The notes beneath the pieces are model-generated. The model worked only from the letters and a program-made list of their open reading frames with translations. It ran no database searches and had not been told where the DNA came from. The position numbers and the translations under genes are program-made. A stretch of 64,000 nt of DNA from NCBI GenBank assembly GCA_028818795.1, contig JAPPND010000078.1, positions 1 to 64,000 on the forward strand. The letters are read 5' to 3'. Positions within the stretch are counted from its first letter, which is position 1. Every line of letters starts with the position of its first letter. The stretch is from Gammaproteobacteria bacterium. GTDB lineage: Bacteria; Pseudomonadota; Gammaproteobacteria; Pseudomonadales; Azotimanducaceae. Below, one piece after another: positions 1 through 8,775 of this stretch.

Positions 1-23
1 AGGGGACGGGCTCGTCCCGTCCC
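1..23. repeat. REP-like hairpin at window edge
   Basis: An 8-bp perfect stem (GGGACGGG at 3-10, CCCGTCCC at 16-23) closes on the 5-base loop CTCGT. Read on the opposite strand, bases 49628-49650 are the same sequence with one difference in the loop. A third member lies at 2659-2683. The element is probably cut by the window edge, because the other copies carry GTAGGGG at their 5' side and here only AGGGG is visible. Confidence 0.7.
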
Positions 24-108
24 GTTGCCGATTGAGCCGGTATAGTCGGCACGGGCGGCGCGGTAGGATCTCCCCCGCGGGCCCATGTGATTCAACGGGT
101 TGAAAAAT

Positions 109-567
109 ATGTTCCAAGCGAGAATCCGAAGCGGACCGGGCTGGAAGCGCCCTACGATAGTCTTGTTCGTCGGGTTCGGTCTCCTACTCGGTGCCTGCTC
201 TGAGAGCAACCCCGAGGCGGAACGGTCCGCCTACGAGGCATCGAAGCCGTGGATCGCGTTGATGGACAAAGGCGACTACGAGAAATGCTGGGACGCGGCG
301 GCCCCTTGGTTTCGCGAGGAGGTCGCATCGCGGGACATGTGGATCGCCAAGGCCCATGAGACCCGGGATCCCTTGGGCGAGATGAAGTTCAGGGAACTGA
401 GGACGACGACCTATGCCACCAATCCGATCGGCGCCCCGGATGGCGAGTACACCATCGTCGTGTACAGCTCGAGTTGGGATGCCGGAAGCATCTACGAGAC
501 CATATCCATGCAGCGCCAACCGGACGGTTCGTGGGGCGTTGTCGGCTACCACGTGAAGCAGCAGTAG
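109..567 (+). CDS. DUF4019-type lipoprotein
   Basis: This is a 152-residue predicted lipoprotein. A basic start (residues 1-14) is followed by a hydrophobic stretch and the lipobox LLGAC with Cys30, so it should be lipidated and held in the envelope. The rest (roughly residues 40-150) resembles the DUF4019 family: a helix containing WIALMDKGDYEKCW, then a strand-rich C-terminal half ending near WGVVGYHV. DUF4019 has no known biochemical role. I chose ATG at 109; a TTG at 100 in the same frame is possible. It ends five bases before the next gene, so the two may be co-transcribed, but nothing links their functions. Confidence 0.75.
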   Translation: MFQARIRSGPGWKRPTIVLFVGFGLLLGACSESNPEAERSAYEASKPWIALMDKGDYEKCWDAAAPWFREEVASRDMWIAKAHETRDPLGEMKFRELRTTTYATNPIGAPDGEYTIVVYSSSWDAGSIYETISMQRQPDGSWGVVGYHVKQQ

Positions 568-571
568 CGCA

Positions 572-1684
572 GTGAGCTTCTCGAACGCCGTCGCCATCGT
601 CGGCGTCGGCGAAACCGACTACTCCCGTGCCAGCGGGCGAACCGAACTCGCATTGTCCTTGCAGGCGATTCGAGCGGCACTAGACGACGCCGGGATCGAG
701 CCGCGGGACGTGGACGGCTTGATGAAATGGTGGGTGGACACCAGCACCGAGGCCGAGGTGGCGGCGAATCTCGGCATTCCCGACCTCGCCTGGTGGGGCG
801 AGGTCAACCAGGCGGGCAATGTCGGCGCGCCGCTCGTCGCCCACGCTGCGGCTGCGATCCATGCAGGACTCGCCAACGTGGTCGTCATCTATCGGGGCGT
901 CAACGGGCGCTCGGGGCGGCGCTACGGCCGCGGCGACGTGACCGGACAAGGCGGGCGGGGCGCCGGTGCGTTCACGGAGCCCCATGGCCTGCTGACGCCG
1001 CAGCATGGACTGGCCATGGTCGCCCGACGGCGGATGCACGACACCGGAATTGCCAGCCGTCACTTCGGGATGCAGGCGGTCGCCCAGCGTCGGCATGCCA
1101 ACCGCAATCCCCGGGCGACCTTCTACGGCCGCACACTGAGCTTGGAGGAACACCAGGCGTCGCGACTGATCGTCGATCCGTTCCATCTCTTCGACTGCTG
1201 CCTGGAGACCGACGGCGGCGGCGCGCTCGTGCTTGCCTCGGCGGACCGGGCCCGGGAGCTCGGCAAGCCCCTGGTGTTGATTCGCGCCGCCGCGCAATCG
1301 GGGCCGGGCGTAGGATCTCCCGCAGTCCGCGGCGCCAAGCGGCTGTTCGACATGGCGGGCATTGGCCGCGGCGACGTCGACGTCATCCAGATCTACGACC
1401 ACTTCGGACCGTTCGTGCTGTTCGCCTTGGAGGACTACGGGTTCGTCGACGACGCCGCTCCCTTGGTGGAGGAAGGCGGCACGGACTTCGACAGCGGCCG
1501 TCTACCCGTCAACACCTCCGGCGGCCACCTTTCGGAGGCTTATCTGCAAGGCATCAACCACCTGATCGAAGCGACCCGCCAGGTGCGCGGAGAGTCCACC
1601 GCGCAGGTACGCGATGTCCGGTTTTCGTTCTGCGATACCGGCATCGGCACGGGATCGGTGATCCTCGAGCGAGGCGAATCGTGA
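572..1684 (+). CDS. Thiolase-like (SCP2/Ltp family) acyl-CoA enzyme
   Basis: A 370-residue protein with a GTG start. The thiolase fold is clear from AIVGVGETDYSR at the N-terminus and the C-terminal NTSGGHLSEAY and CDTGIGTGS stretches. Where true thiolases carry the nucleophilic Cys, the region here (residues 77-92) reads EVNQAGNVGAPLVAHA and has no Cys. That is typical of the Ltp/SCP2-like branch, some members of which (for example Ltp2) act as retro-aldolases on steroid side-chain CoA esters only when bound to a DUF35 partner. The next gene is exactly such a partner and overlaps it by four bases. Substrate is unknown; an acyl-CoA C-C lyase or lipid-transfer role is inference. Confidence 0.75.
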   Translation: MSFSNAVAIVGVGETDYSRASGRTELALSLQAIRAALDDAGIEPRDVDGLMKWWVDTSTEAEVAANLGIPDLAWWGEVNQAGNVGAPLVAHAAAAIHAGLANVVVIYRGVNGRSGRRYGRGDVTGQGGRGAGAFTEPHGLLTPQHGLAMVARRRMHDTGIASRHFGMQAVAQRRHANRNPRATFYGRTLSLEEHQASRLIVDPFHLFDCCLETDGGGALVLASADRARELGKPLVLIRAAAQSGPGVGSPAVRGAKRLFDMAGIGRGDVDVIQIYDHFGPFVLFALEDYGFVDDAAPLVEEGGTDFDSGRLPVNTSGGHLSEAYLQGINHLIEATRQVRGESTAQVRDVRFSFCDTGIGTGSVILERGES

Positions 1685-2133
1685 GCGGGTGGCGCTTCGA
1701 GCGACCGCCGAACCTGCCGCTGCCGCAGCCCACCGAGGAGGCGCAGCCGTTCTTCGATGCCCTCAAGGAGCGCCGTCTCGTCGTCCAGTGCTGTTCGAAT
1801 TGCGGGGCGCTTCAGCACCCGCCCCGGGCCATGTGCGGCAGTTGCCAGGCGATGACGTTCCATTGGGAGGAGATGAGCGGCAAGGGCTGTGTGTACTCCT
1901 ATGTCGTGACCCACCAAGCCGTACACCCGGCTCTGGCCGGCCACACCCCGCTGGCGACGGTGGAAGTGGAGTTGGCCGAGGGTCCGCACATCACGTCCAA
2001 TCTCGTCGATGTGCTGCCTGAGGCCGTGAAGATCGGCATGGCCGTCGAAGTGGTGTTCGAGCGGGTAGTAGCGGGCGTCGTGCTTGCGTTGTTCCGTCAC
2101 AGCGGCGCAGCGGACTCCGCGATTTCAAACTGA
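1681..2133 (+). CDS. DUF35 OB-fold protein with zinc ribbon
   Basis: A 150-residue protein. Its GTG start lies in the GTGA overlap with the stop of the thiolase-like gene, which implies translational coupling. Residues 38-55 hold two CxxC pairs (C38/C41 and C52/C55), the rubredoxin-like zinc ribbon of DUF35. It is followed by an OB-fold with GKGCVYSYVVTHQAVHP and TPLATVEVEL. DUF35 proteins are obligate partners of Ltp-type thiolase homologues, where they help bind the acyl-CoA. Length is usual for the family. The protein is read in the same frame as a much longer open frame that starts inside the previous gene; only the part from 1681 has family character. Confidence 0.85.
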   Translation: MSGWRFERPPNLPLPQPTEEAQPFFDALKERRLVVQCCSNCGALQHPPRAMCGSCQAMTFHWEEMSGKGCVYSYVVTHQAVHPALAGHTPLATVEVELAEGPHITSNLVDVLPEAVKIGMAVEVVFERVVAGVVLALFRHSGAADSAISN

Positions 2134-2204
2134 GTCAGCGACTGTCGCGCCGCTCTCGGAGTCGTGTGGCACACTTCACGTTGGGTTTGGAATGGGGATC
2201 ACCG

Positions 2205-2651
2205 GTGCGGAACTTGATCTTGGCGGTCGGCGGCTTGATGGTGCTGGGAGGCGAGTTGGCCATGGCCAAGTCGGTTACCTGCACGATGGCGTCGCTCGAG
2301 CGAACCGTGGAATTGCGCTACGAAACCCCGGGCGATGCGGTGCCTTGCGAAGTCCGATATGCGAAACCGACCGAGGGCATTGACGAGCAGGTGCTCTGGC
2401 GCGCCGAACGCGAGGCCGGCTACTGCGAAGCACGATTCGGCGAGTTCCTGGACAAGCTAAGGGGCTTCGGCTGGTCCTGCGGCGCGGCGACGACCGACGC
2501 CGCGGATGATTGGACCGATGACGTTGCCCCCGAGGGCGAGCCGGAGGCGGCCGAAGAGGCTGCCGACGAGCCGGCGTCGGACACCGAGGATTCCGACGAG
2601 GCGTCGGAATCAGCCGAGCCGGCTAGCGCGGATCCCCCGACAACGGAGTGA
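2205..2651 (+). CDS. Small secreted protein with acidic tail, unrecognised
   Basis: I do not recognise this 148-residue protein. From GTG 2205 it begins MRNLILAVGGLMVLGG and ends its hydrophobic segment at ELAMA, a convincing Sec signal peptide with cleavage after about residue 22. A GGGGA about six bases upstream supports this start over GTG 2166. The mature part holds four Cys (in SVTCTM, VPCEV, GYCEA and WSCGA), which could form two disulphides in the periplasm. The last 45 residues are almost all Asp, Glu, Ala, Ser and Thr and should be disordered. It stands alone, facing the pmbA gene tail to tail. Confidence 0.55.
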   Translation: MRNLILAVGGLMVLGGELAMAKSVTCTMASLERTVELRYETPGDAVPCEVRYAKPTEGIDEQVLWRAEREAGYCEARFGEFLDKLRGFGWSCGAATTDAADDWTDDVAPEGEPEAAEEAADEPASDTEDSDEASESAEPASADPPTTE

Positions 2652-2658
2652 TCACGTT

Positions 2659-2683
2659 GTAGGGGACACCCTTGTGGTGTCCC
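2659..2683. repeat. REP-like hairpin between convergent genes
   Basis: GTAGGGG begins at 2659. A perfect 8-bp stem (GGGACACC 2663-2670, GGTGTCCC 2676-2683) closes on the loop CTTGT. The GTAGGGG start and CTTGT loop are the same as in the elements at 49587-49652, while the stem sequence differs on both sides together. It sits between two convergent stop codons (2651 and 2698), where it could also end transcription, but there is no T-run on either side. Confidence 0.75.
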
Positions 2684-2697
2684 GACGTCCTGTTGTA

Positions 2698-4032
2698 CTA
2701 CCCCGAGATCGCCACGTCGGCGAAACGGATGCGGGCCATTAGCGCCGAGCGTTCGGGGTTCCAGTGCTGCGTATCGCCGATGGCATCGATCTTGTTCAGC
2801 ATCTCGTAGAAATTCCCCGCCACGGTGATGTTGCGCACCGGGCGGATGCGTTCGCCGTCCCGGCAGAGAAAGCCGGCGGCACCGTAGCTGAAATCTCCGG
2901 ACACCGGATTGCCGCCCGAGTGCAGGCCGGCGAGGTCGACGATCTCCAGGTATTCCCCCGAGGTGAGCGCGGTCTCGTCGACGTTGCCCGGCGCGACTTC
3001 GAGTTGGTGTAGGCCGACGCCGAGCGGACCGCGCGGCGAGCGGTTGGCGTGGCGGGTATTGGGCACATCGAAGTGCGTCGCGGTCGCGCTGTTGTGGACG
3101 AGCGTCCGCAGCACTCCGCCATCGACCAGTGTGGTCGTGGTGGTGGGCAGGCCCTCGTCGTCGAACAGCGCGTAGCCAAGTCCGTCTGCGTTGAGCGGCG
3201 CGTCCCGGACGGTAAGCGCGTCCACCGCGATGCGTTCGCCTACCTTGTCGCGCAGCGGGTTGATCCCGTCCCTCGCGGACTTGCCCGAGAACATGTCGTG
3301 GAAGACGGCAAACAGGTCCGCTTGGTGTTCGACGTCGAACAGGACGTCGTAGTGCTTGCTCGGCAGGGCTTCGCCGTGGAGCATCGCGACGCAGCGCTGG
3401 TAGGTCTCGTCGACGATCCAGGCGGTGTCGATCTCGTCGAATCGCCGTGTGTGCGACTGCACGCCTTCGAGCGCATCCTTGTCGCCGTCGCTCAGCAGGG
3501 CGTAGGCGAAGGCACTGCACACCCGGTCCCTGCTGTGCGCGGTGCGGCCGGTGGTCGCGAAGACGTGCCGTTCGACCGTCGCGTCCTGTACGCCGTTGTA
3601 GGGCACGTTGCGGACCTTGTCGCGGGCGGTGAGTTCACGCTCGAGATAGAGCGCCGCGGCGATCTTCGCCTCCACGGTCGTGGGATCGTCCGGGCAGAGG
3701 GAGGCGTCGTCGGTGACCAGGATGGTGTCGCCGGTGGCGACCGACTCGGCGGGATCGACGCGCGAGAATGTCGCGTTGACGAACGCCTGCTCGACCATGG
3801 AGTCCAGCGCGGCGGGATCGGCGGCCTCGCTGTAGGCGATGCCGGCGCGGTCGTCCTTGACCACCCGCACGCCGTAGACGCGGGTCGACGTCACCTTGTG
3901 CTCTTCGAGTTCGCCGTCGTGCGCCTTGAGCGAGAGCGACGATTCCTCCTGGACGACGAGGTCGCCGAGCGCGCCCGCCGCGATGACCCTGTCGAGAACC
4001 CGCTGGGCGTTGGTTTCCACGGTGGCTACCAT
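2698..4032 (-). CDS. pmbA: Metalloprotease TldD/PmbA family, PmbA (TldE) subunit
   Basis: A 444-residue PmbA/TldE. In E. coli, TldD and PmbA form a heterodimeric zinc protease that cleaves unfolded peptides, matures microcin B17 and degrades the CcdA antitoxin; PmbA is the non-catalytic partner. This copy shows the family features: an N-terminal domain with HDGELEEHKVTSTRVYGVRV, then a C-terminal half with GNPVSGDFSYGAAGF and the FYEMLNKIDAIG segment near the end. The ATG at 4032 overlaps the tldD stop by one base (TGATG), so the pair is translationally coupled. An open frame continues far upstream but is only the other frame of tldD. Confidence 0.92.
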   Translation of the reverse strand: MVATVETNAQRVLDRVIAAGALGDLVVQEESSLSLKAHDGELEEHKVTSTRVYGVRVVKDDRAGIAYSEAADPAALDSMVEQAFVNATFSRVDPAESVATGDTILVTDDASLCPDDPTTVEAKIAAALYLERELTARDKVRNVPYNGVQDATVERHVFATTGRTAHSRDRVCSAFAYALLSDGDKDALEGVQSHTRRFDEIDTAWIVDETYQRCVAMLHGEALPSKHYDVLFDVEHQADLFAVFHDMFSGKSARDGINPLRDKVGERIAVDALTVRDAPLNADGLGYALFDDEGLPTTTTTLVDGGVLRTLVHNSATATHFDVPNTRHANRSPRGPLGVGLHQLEVAPGNVDETALTSGEYLEIVDLAGLHSGGNPVSGDFSYGAAGFLCRDGERIRPVRNITVAGNFYEMLNKIDAIGDTQHWNPERSALMARIRFADVAISG

Positions 4033-5417
4033 CAGGCGTTGCCGCCGACCAGGATGTCGTCCACCTTCAGCGTCGCCTGACCCACGGTGGTAGGCACCAT
4101 GCCGGAGACGGAGCCGCACATGCCCGTCGCCAGGGCGAAGTCGCTGCCAACCATGGAGATTTGCTTCAGGACGTCCGGGCCGGTGCTGATCAGGGTTGCC
4201 GCCTTCACCGGGTGGCGAATTTTGCCGTCCTCGACGTAGTACCCCTCGGTCACCGCGAAGTTGAACTCCCCGGTACCGGGCTGCACGGAGCCGCCGCCCA
4301 TGTGCGAGGCGTACACGCCCCGGTCGATGGAGGCGATCATGTCGTCGAAGCTTGCCGTGCCCGGTTCGATGAAGGTGTTGCGCATTCGCGACGCCGGCGC
4401 GAACCGATAGCTTTGCCGCCGACCGGATCCGGTGCGCGGCAGACCGGTTTGCTCGGCCCCTAGGCGGTCGGCGAGAAAGCTGACGAGCTTGCCGTCCTTG
4501 ATGAGTTGCGTGCGTTCGGTGGGCATGCCCTCGTCGTCGATGTTGATGGAACCCCACTCCCGTTCCAGGGTGCCGTCGTCGACGGCGTTCACCACCGGGT
4601 TCGCGATCATCCGGCCCTGCTTGTCGTGGAACACCGACGCCTTCTTGGCGACGGACGTGGTCTCCAGGAGGTGCCCGCAGGCTTCGTGGAAGATCACGCC
4701 GCCGAAGCCGTTGCCGATCACCACGGGCATGCGCCCGGACGGACACGGCTTTGCCGAAAGGTTCACGAGGGCCTGGCGCGCCGCTTCGGCGCCGCACGCC
4801 TTGGGATCGAGGGTCTCGACGATTTCCCAGCCCAGCAGACCGCCGTCGGTCTGCATGCCGGTGGCTTGGTCGGATCCGTTGGACGCCACGGCTTGGAGGC
4901 GCGCGCGGATGTAGTGGCGCGTGTCGCGGATGTGCACGCCGTCGCTGTTGAATACCTCCACGGCCTGTTCGCGCTGCCCGCAGGCCCCCTGGGTCTGGGA
5001 GATGAGATTGCTCGCCGCACGCGCCGCCCGGTCGGCGGCGAAGAGGTAGTCGACCTTGTCGCGCACTTCCGAGTCCTTGGAGAGTGTCCGTTGCGCGCCA
5101 TGGATGTCCGCCGCGGTGCGGAAGTCGAACGCCTGCGCGCTGACCGCCGGATCGCGGCGGTCCTTGGCGGCGAGCTCGGAGACGATGCGCCTGAGCTCCT
5201 CGGCATCCGTCCGATTGGTGTAGCCGTAGAGGACCTTGGCGCCGTACACCAGCCGCACGCCGACGCCGAAGTCGATGCCCGAGGCGATGTCCCGGACCTG
5301 GTTCGAGACGGTGGCGATGTTGTTGACCTGGTTGCGCTCCACGAACACCTCGGCGAAGTCGGCGCCCAGGGCAATGGCATGGTCGATGGTGGATTGCGCG
5401 ACGCGGGTGTCGAGCAC
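4032..5417 (-). CDS. tldD: Metalloprotease TldD, catalytic subunit
   Basis: A 461-residue TldD. The HExxxH zinc motif is intact as HEACGH (H244, E245, H249), preceded by the glycine-rich GNGFGGVIF. Later family landmarks are SINIDDEGMP and MGGGSVQPGTGEF. I chose GTG 5417 because GAGGAG stands six bases upstream and homologues begin here; 60 more codons are open upstream but look non-coding. It is the first gene of the tldD-pmbA operon and is transcribed divergently from the AAA/DUF4143 gene, with 230 bases between them. Confidence 0.93.
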   Translation of the reverse strand: MLDTRVAQSTIDHAIALGADFAEVFVERNQVNNIATVSNQVRDIASGIDFGVGVRLVYGAKVLYGYTNRTDAEELRRIVSELAAKDRRDPAVSAQAFDFRTAADIHGAQRTLSKDSEVRDKVDYLFAADRAARAASNLISQTQGACGQREQAVEVFNSDGVHIRDTRHYIRARLQAVASNGSDQATGMQTDGGLLGWEIVETLDPKACGAEAARQALVNLSAKPCPSGRMPVVIGNGFGGVIFHEACGHLLETTSVAKKASVFHDKQGRMIANPVVNAVDDGTLEREWGSINIDDEGMPTERTQLIKDGKLVSFLADRLGAEQTGLPRTGSGRRQSYRFAPASRMRNTFIEPGTASFDDMIASIDRGVYASHMGGGSVQPGTGEFNFAVTEGYYVEDGKIRHPVKAATLISTGPDVLKQISMVGSDFALATGMCGSVSGMVPTTVGQATLKVDDILVGGNA

Positions 5418-5606
5418 GGCGGTCTCCTCAAGGTTGTGTTGGTCTATGTGAGGTCTGGCCCGCGATATTCCAACCTTGCGGAGTCGTCGACGCTCAAACC
5501 GTTGCGGCAAGTGTGTCACAAGGCGAACCAACGCTCGACTTCTGACCTCGTCCAGTCGACATGAACGCCGAAAGGTGCCCGGTTGGCAGACCCTCACTGC
5601 GAGCTT

Positions 5607-5647
5607 AAACTTGCAAATCAGGTATGATTTTCCCGTTTTGCAACTTT
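5607..5647 (+). promoter_or_regulatory. Inverted repeat around a -10-like box upstream of the AAA/DUF4143 gene
   Basis: Two 11-base arms in inverted orientation (AAACTTGCAAA at 5607-5617 and TTTGCAACTTT at 5637-5647) match at 10 of 11 positions. They enclose a TATGAT box at 5623-5628. The second arm ends three bases before the first possible start codon. This layout suits an operator read by a dimeric regulator. No good -35 box is visible, so the promoter call is tentative. Confidence 0.4.
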
Positions 5648-5655
5648 AGGTGACA

Positions 5656-6834
5656 ATGTCTGTTTCGCGACATCTGGAGTCTCGCGTCCGGGACTATCTT
5701 CGGATTTTCCCGGCAGTTGCCTTGATTGGACCACGCCAGGTTGGCAAGACCACACTGGCCCGTTCCGTTGCGCAGGTGGGGGAATCCGAGGATGTGGGAG
5801 GCATCTATCTCGATCTGGAAAACCCCGCCGATCTCGAAAAGCTCGACGACCCGGGTGGGTACCTTTCGCGCCACCGGGGACGTTTGGTGGTCTTGGACGA
5901 GATACACCGCAAACCGGCTCTGTTCGAGGTCCTGCGCGGTGTCATCGACGAACGCGTCCGTCGCGGCGAGCAGTCGGGGCAATTCCTATTGTTGGGCTCT
6001 GCCTCCATCGACCTGCTGCGCCAGGCCGGCGAGTCGCTTGCCGGGCGCCTCGGCACCGTCGAGCTCGGGCCGTTCGATCTGACCGAGTTCCCCAATCCGC
6101 CCTCAAGGGTTTGGGTGCGTGGGGGTTTCCCGCGCAGTCTGTTGGCGGCGAGCGACCGCGACAGTGCGATCTGGCGGGCGAACTTCATCGACACCTACCT
6201 GCGGCGCGAGATTCCCCAATTCGGCCCGCGGATCCCCGCAGAGACCCTGCGTCGATTCTGGACCATGCTCGCCCACGACCAGGGAACACCCTGCAACACG
6301 GCCCGGCTCGGGCGAAGTCTGGCCGTGGACGCCAAGACGGTGGCGCGCTACCTGGACCTTCTCGTCGACCTCTTGCTCGTCCGCCGCTTGCCGCCATTCC
6401 ATGCCAACGTGGCCAAGCGCCTGGTCAAGTCGCCGAAGATCTACGTACGTGACAGTGGGCTCGTACACACGTTGCTGCGTCTGGACGACGAGGAGGCGAT
6501 ACTCAGTCATCCGGTTGCCGGATTCAGTTGGGAGGGCTTCGTCATCGAGAACGTGCTGCACGTCGTCCCGGAGCGCACCGAGGCGAGTTTCTACGGCACC
6601 GCGACCAAGGTCGAGGTCGATCTCGTGCTGGAAATGCCCAACGGACAACGCTGGGCCATCGAGATCAAGCGTGGGCTCGCCACGATGGACCGGGCGCTTC
6701 GGATAGCGTTCGACGACATCCAACCCGACCGCGCCATCGTCGTGCACGGTCGGGACGGTCGTTTTCCCAAGGGCGGCGGCGTGGAAGCGATGGACGTGAA
6801 CGCCCTGCTCGCCGACTTGAGAGCATTGGCCTGA
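5656..6834 (+). CDS. AAA-family ATPase with DUF4143 domain
   Basis: A 392-residue protein (398 bases of leader and an alternative GTG start at 5650 do not change the domains). The Walker A is GPRQVGKTT near residues 25-33 and the Walker B is LVVLDEIHR near 78-86. The C-terminal half is DUF4143, ending with the nuclease-like strand-helix EVDLVLEMPNGQRWAIEIKRG. These proteins are widespread, scattered accessory genes of unknown role, often suspected of being selfish or defence-linked. It is divergent from tldD and followed after 39 bases by the hydroxyproline genes, with which it shares no obvious function. Confidence 0.88.
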   Translation: MSVSRHLESRVRDYLRIFPAVALIGPRQVGKTTLARSVAQVGESEDVGGIYLDLENPADLEKLDDPGGYLSRHRGRLVVLDEIHRKPALFEVLRGVIDERVRRGEQSGQFLLLGSASIDLLRQAGESLAGRLGTVELGPFDLTEFPNPPSRVWVRGGFPRSLLAASDRDSAIWRANFIDTYLRREIPQFGPRIPAETLRRFWTMLAHDQGTPCNTARLGRSLAVDAKTVARYLDLLVDLLLVRRLPPFHANVAKRLVKSPKIYVRDSGLVHTLLRLDDEEAILSHPVAGFSWEGFVIENVLHVVPERTEASFYGTATKVEVDLVLEMPNGQRWAIEIKRGLATMDRALRIAFDDIQPDRAIVVHGRDGRFPKGGGVEAMDVNALLADLRALA

Positions 6835-6873
6835 CGCATTAGTTTGTCGGCCTTGTGGTACGGGTGCGTGACC

Positions 6874-7824
6874 ATGGCCGACGACACGTCTGTTTTCGAA
6901 GGCTGCCTGCCGGCGCTGATGACGCCTTGCGATGCCGGCGGCGAGCCGGATTTCGACGCGCTGGCGGACAAGGGCGGGGAACTCGTCGACGCCGGCATGG
7001 CGGGGGTCGTCTATTGCGGGTCCATGGGCGAGTGGCCGCTCCTTTCCGACGATCAGCGCCGGGAGGGCGTCGAGGCGTTGGTGGATGAGGACATTCCGGT
7101 GGTCGTCGGCACCGGTGCCCAGAGCACCGCCCGGGCGGCTGCGCTGGCAAGGCACGCGCAGGAAGTCGGCGCGGACGGACTCATGGTCATTCCACGGGTG
7201 CTTTCCCGCGGCACTTCCCCAGCGGCCCAACGAGCGCACTTCGCGGCGGTGCTCGGCGCCGCCCCAGACCTGCCGGCGGTCATCTACAACAGCCCCTACT
7301 ACGGCTTCGAGACCAAGGCGGATCTCTTCTTCGAGCTGGTCGACGAGTTCGACAACCTGGTGGGTTTCAAGGAGTTCGGTGGCGCCGCGTCGCTAGACTA
7401 CGCCGCCGAGCACATCACGTCGGGGCGCGACGACCTTCACCTGGTCGTTGGCGTAGACACCCAGGTCGTCCACGGCATCGTCCGGTGCGGTGCAAGCGGC
7501 GTGATCACCGGCATCGGCAACGCGTTCCCGGCGGCCGTTCTTCGCTTGATGGAGCTTTGCCGCGAGGCGGTGCACGGCGACGAAGACGCCTTGCTCTGGG
7601 CCAGGGATCTCGACGATGCGCTCTCGGTGCTGGCCAGGTTCGACGAAGGTCCCGACCTGGTTCTCTACTTCAAGCGCCTGATGGTCCTCCAGGGGAACCC
7701 CGAATACGCGCATGCCCTCAATCCGGACGACGTACTAAGCGAATCCCAGCGCGCCTATGTCGAGGTGCATTGGGAGCGGTTTCGACGATGGTGGGATCAA
7801 TGGCACGGGGCAACGGGGAGGTGA
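6874..7824 (+). CDS. Dihydrodipicolinate synthase-family lyase, probable 1-pyrroline-4-hydroxy-2-carboxylate deaminase
   Basis: A 316-residue member of the DHDPS/N-acetylneuraminate lyase superfamily. The Schiff-base Lys is K166 in VGFKEFGG, with the partner Tyr138 in VIYNSPYY. Superfamily members do many aldolase and deaminase reactions. The next two genes are a hydroxyproline epimerase and a D-amino-acid dehydrogenase, so the best assignment is the third enzyme of bacterial hydroxyproline catabolism, which gives 2-oxoglutarate semialdehyde. ATG 6874 is preferred; TTG 6844 is in frame. The stop overlaps the next GTG start by four bases. Confidence 0.75.
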   Translation: MADDTSVFEGCLPALMTPCDAGGEPDFDALADKGGELVDAGMAGVVYCGSMGEWPLLSDDQRREGVEALVDEDIPVVVGTGAQSTARAAALARHAQEVGADGLMVIPRVLSRGTSPAAQRAHFAAVLGAAPDLPAVIYNSPYYGFETKADLFFELVDEFDNLVGFKEFGGAASLDYAAEHITSGRDDLHLVVGVDTQVVHGIVRCGASGVITGIGNAFPAAVLRLMELCREAVHGDEDALLWARDLDDALSVLARFDEGPDLVLYFKRLMVLQGNPEYAHALNPDDVLSESQRAYVEVHWERFRRWWDQWHGATGR

Positions 7825-8774
7825 GCAACTCGGCGCGTGTGATCGACTCCCACACCGCCGGCGAACCGACGCGGGTGGTGGTCGACGGGGGGCCGGACCT
7901 CGGCGATGGACCGATCGCGGAACGACTGCGACGATTCGCCACGCACCACGACGACTTTCGCCGCTCCGTGATCCTCGAGCCGCGCGGATCCGATGCGCTG
8001 GTGGGGGCGCTCCTTTGCACGCCGGCGGACCCGGGCTGCGCGGTCGGCGTGATCTTCTTCAACAACGTGGGCTACCTCAACATGTGCGGCCACGGAGCGA
8101 TCGGCGTGGCCGTCACCCTCGCCTACCTCGGCAGCGTGGAAGTTGGCGAGCTCCGCCTCGAAACCCCGGTCGGCGTGGTTCCCGTGGTCTTGCGGACGCC
8201 CAACGAAGCGACCATCGAGAACGTCCCGAGCTACCGGTTCCGATCAGCGGTCGCCGTGGCCGTCGAGGGTCTGGGCAACGTGCGGGGAGATATCGCCTGG
8301 GGGGGCAACTGGTTTTTTCTCGTCGACGCGACCTCGATCCCCGGGCTCGCGGCAATCACGCTCGATGCCGAACCCGAACTCACGGAAGCGGCGCGGCGTA
8401 TCAAGGCCGCCCTCGTACGAGGAGGTGTCACGGGTCGCGACGGTGCCGAGATCGACCATATCGAGTTCTTCGGACCCCCGGTCTCCGCGGATGCTCATGG
8501 CCGGAACTTCGTACTCTGCCCCGGTGCCGCCTACGACCGCTCGCCATGTGGCACGGGAACCAGCGCGAAGCTCGCCTGTCTTGCCGCCGATGGCGAGCTT
8601 CGACCCGGCGAGGCGTGGGTGCAGGAGAGTCTCATCGGCTCGCGGTTCGTGGCCCGGTACCGGCACGGCGGCGCCAACGAGATCGTGCCCAGCATTACCG
8701 GCGAAGCGTTCGTTTGCAGTGAAGGCACCTTGATTCGCGATCCGCGCGATCCGTTCAAGAACGGCATCGGCTGA
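7821..8774 (+). CDS. 4-hydroxyproline 2-epimerase (proline racemase family)
   Basis: A 317-residue cytosolic enzyme. Both catalytic Cys of the family are present: C89 in NMCGHGAIG and C243 in DRSPCGTGT. Two Cys are needed for racemase or epimerase activity; the related trans-3-hydroxyproline dehydratases have a Thr at the second site. The start is GTG 7821, inside a GTGA overlap with the upstream gene. The reaction expected from family and context is trans-4-hydroxy-L-proline to cis-4-hydroxy-D-proline. Proline racemase cannot be excluded from sequence alone. Confidence 0.85.
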   Translation: MSNSARVIDSHTAGEPTRVVVDGGPDLGDGPIAERLRRFATHHDDFRRSVILEPRGSDALVGALLCTPADPGCAVGVIFFNNVGYLNMCGHGAIGVAVTLAYLGSVEVGELRLETPVGVVPVVLRTPNEATIENVPSYRFRSAVAVAVEGLGNVRGDIAWGGNWFFLVDATSIPGLAAITLDAEPELTEAARRIKAALVRGGVTGRDGAEIDHIEFFGPPVSADAHGRNFVLCPGAAYDRSPCGTGTSAKLACLAADGELRPGEAWVQESLIGSRFVARYRHGGANEIVPSITGEAFVCSEGTLIRDPRDPFKNGIG

Positions 8775-8775
8775 C

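Noticed and set aside
727..1680. Long open frame continuing upstream of the DUF35 gene
   Set aside because: Its translation is Arg-rich and without family character; the real gene in this interval is the thiolase-like one in another frame.
4033..4797. N-terminal extension of PmbA
   Set aside because: The extra codons lie in the other frame of tldD; ATG 4032 directly after the tldD stop gives the family-length protein.
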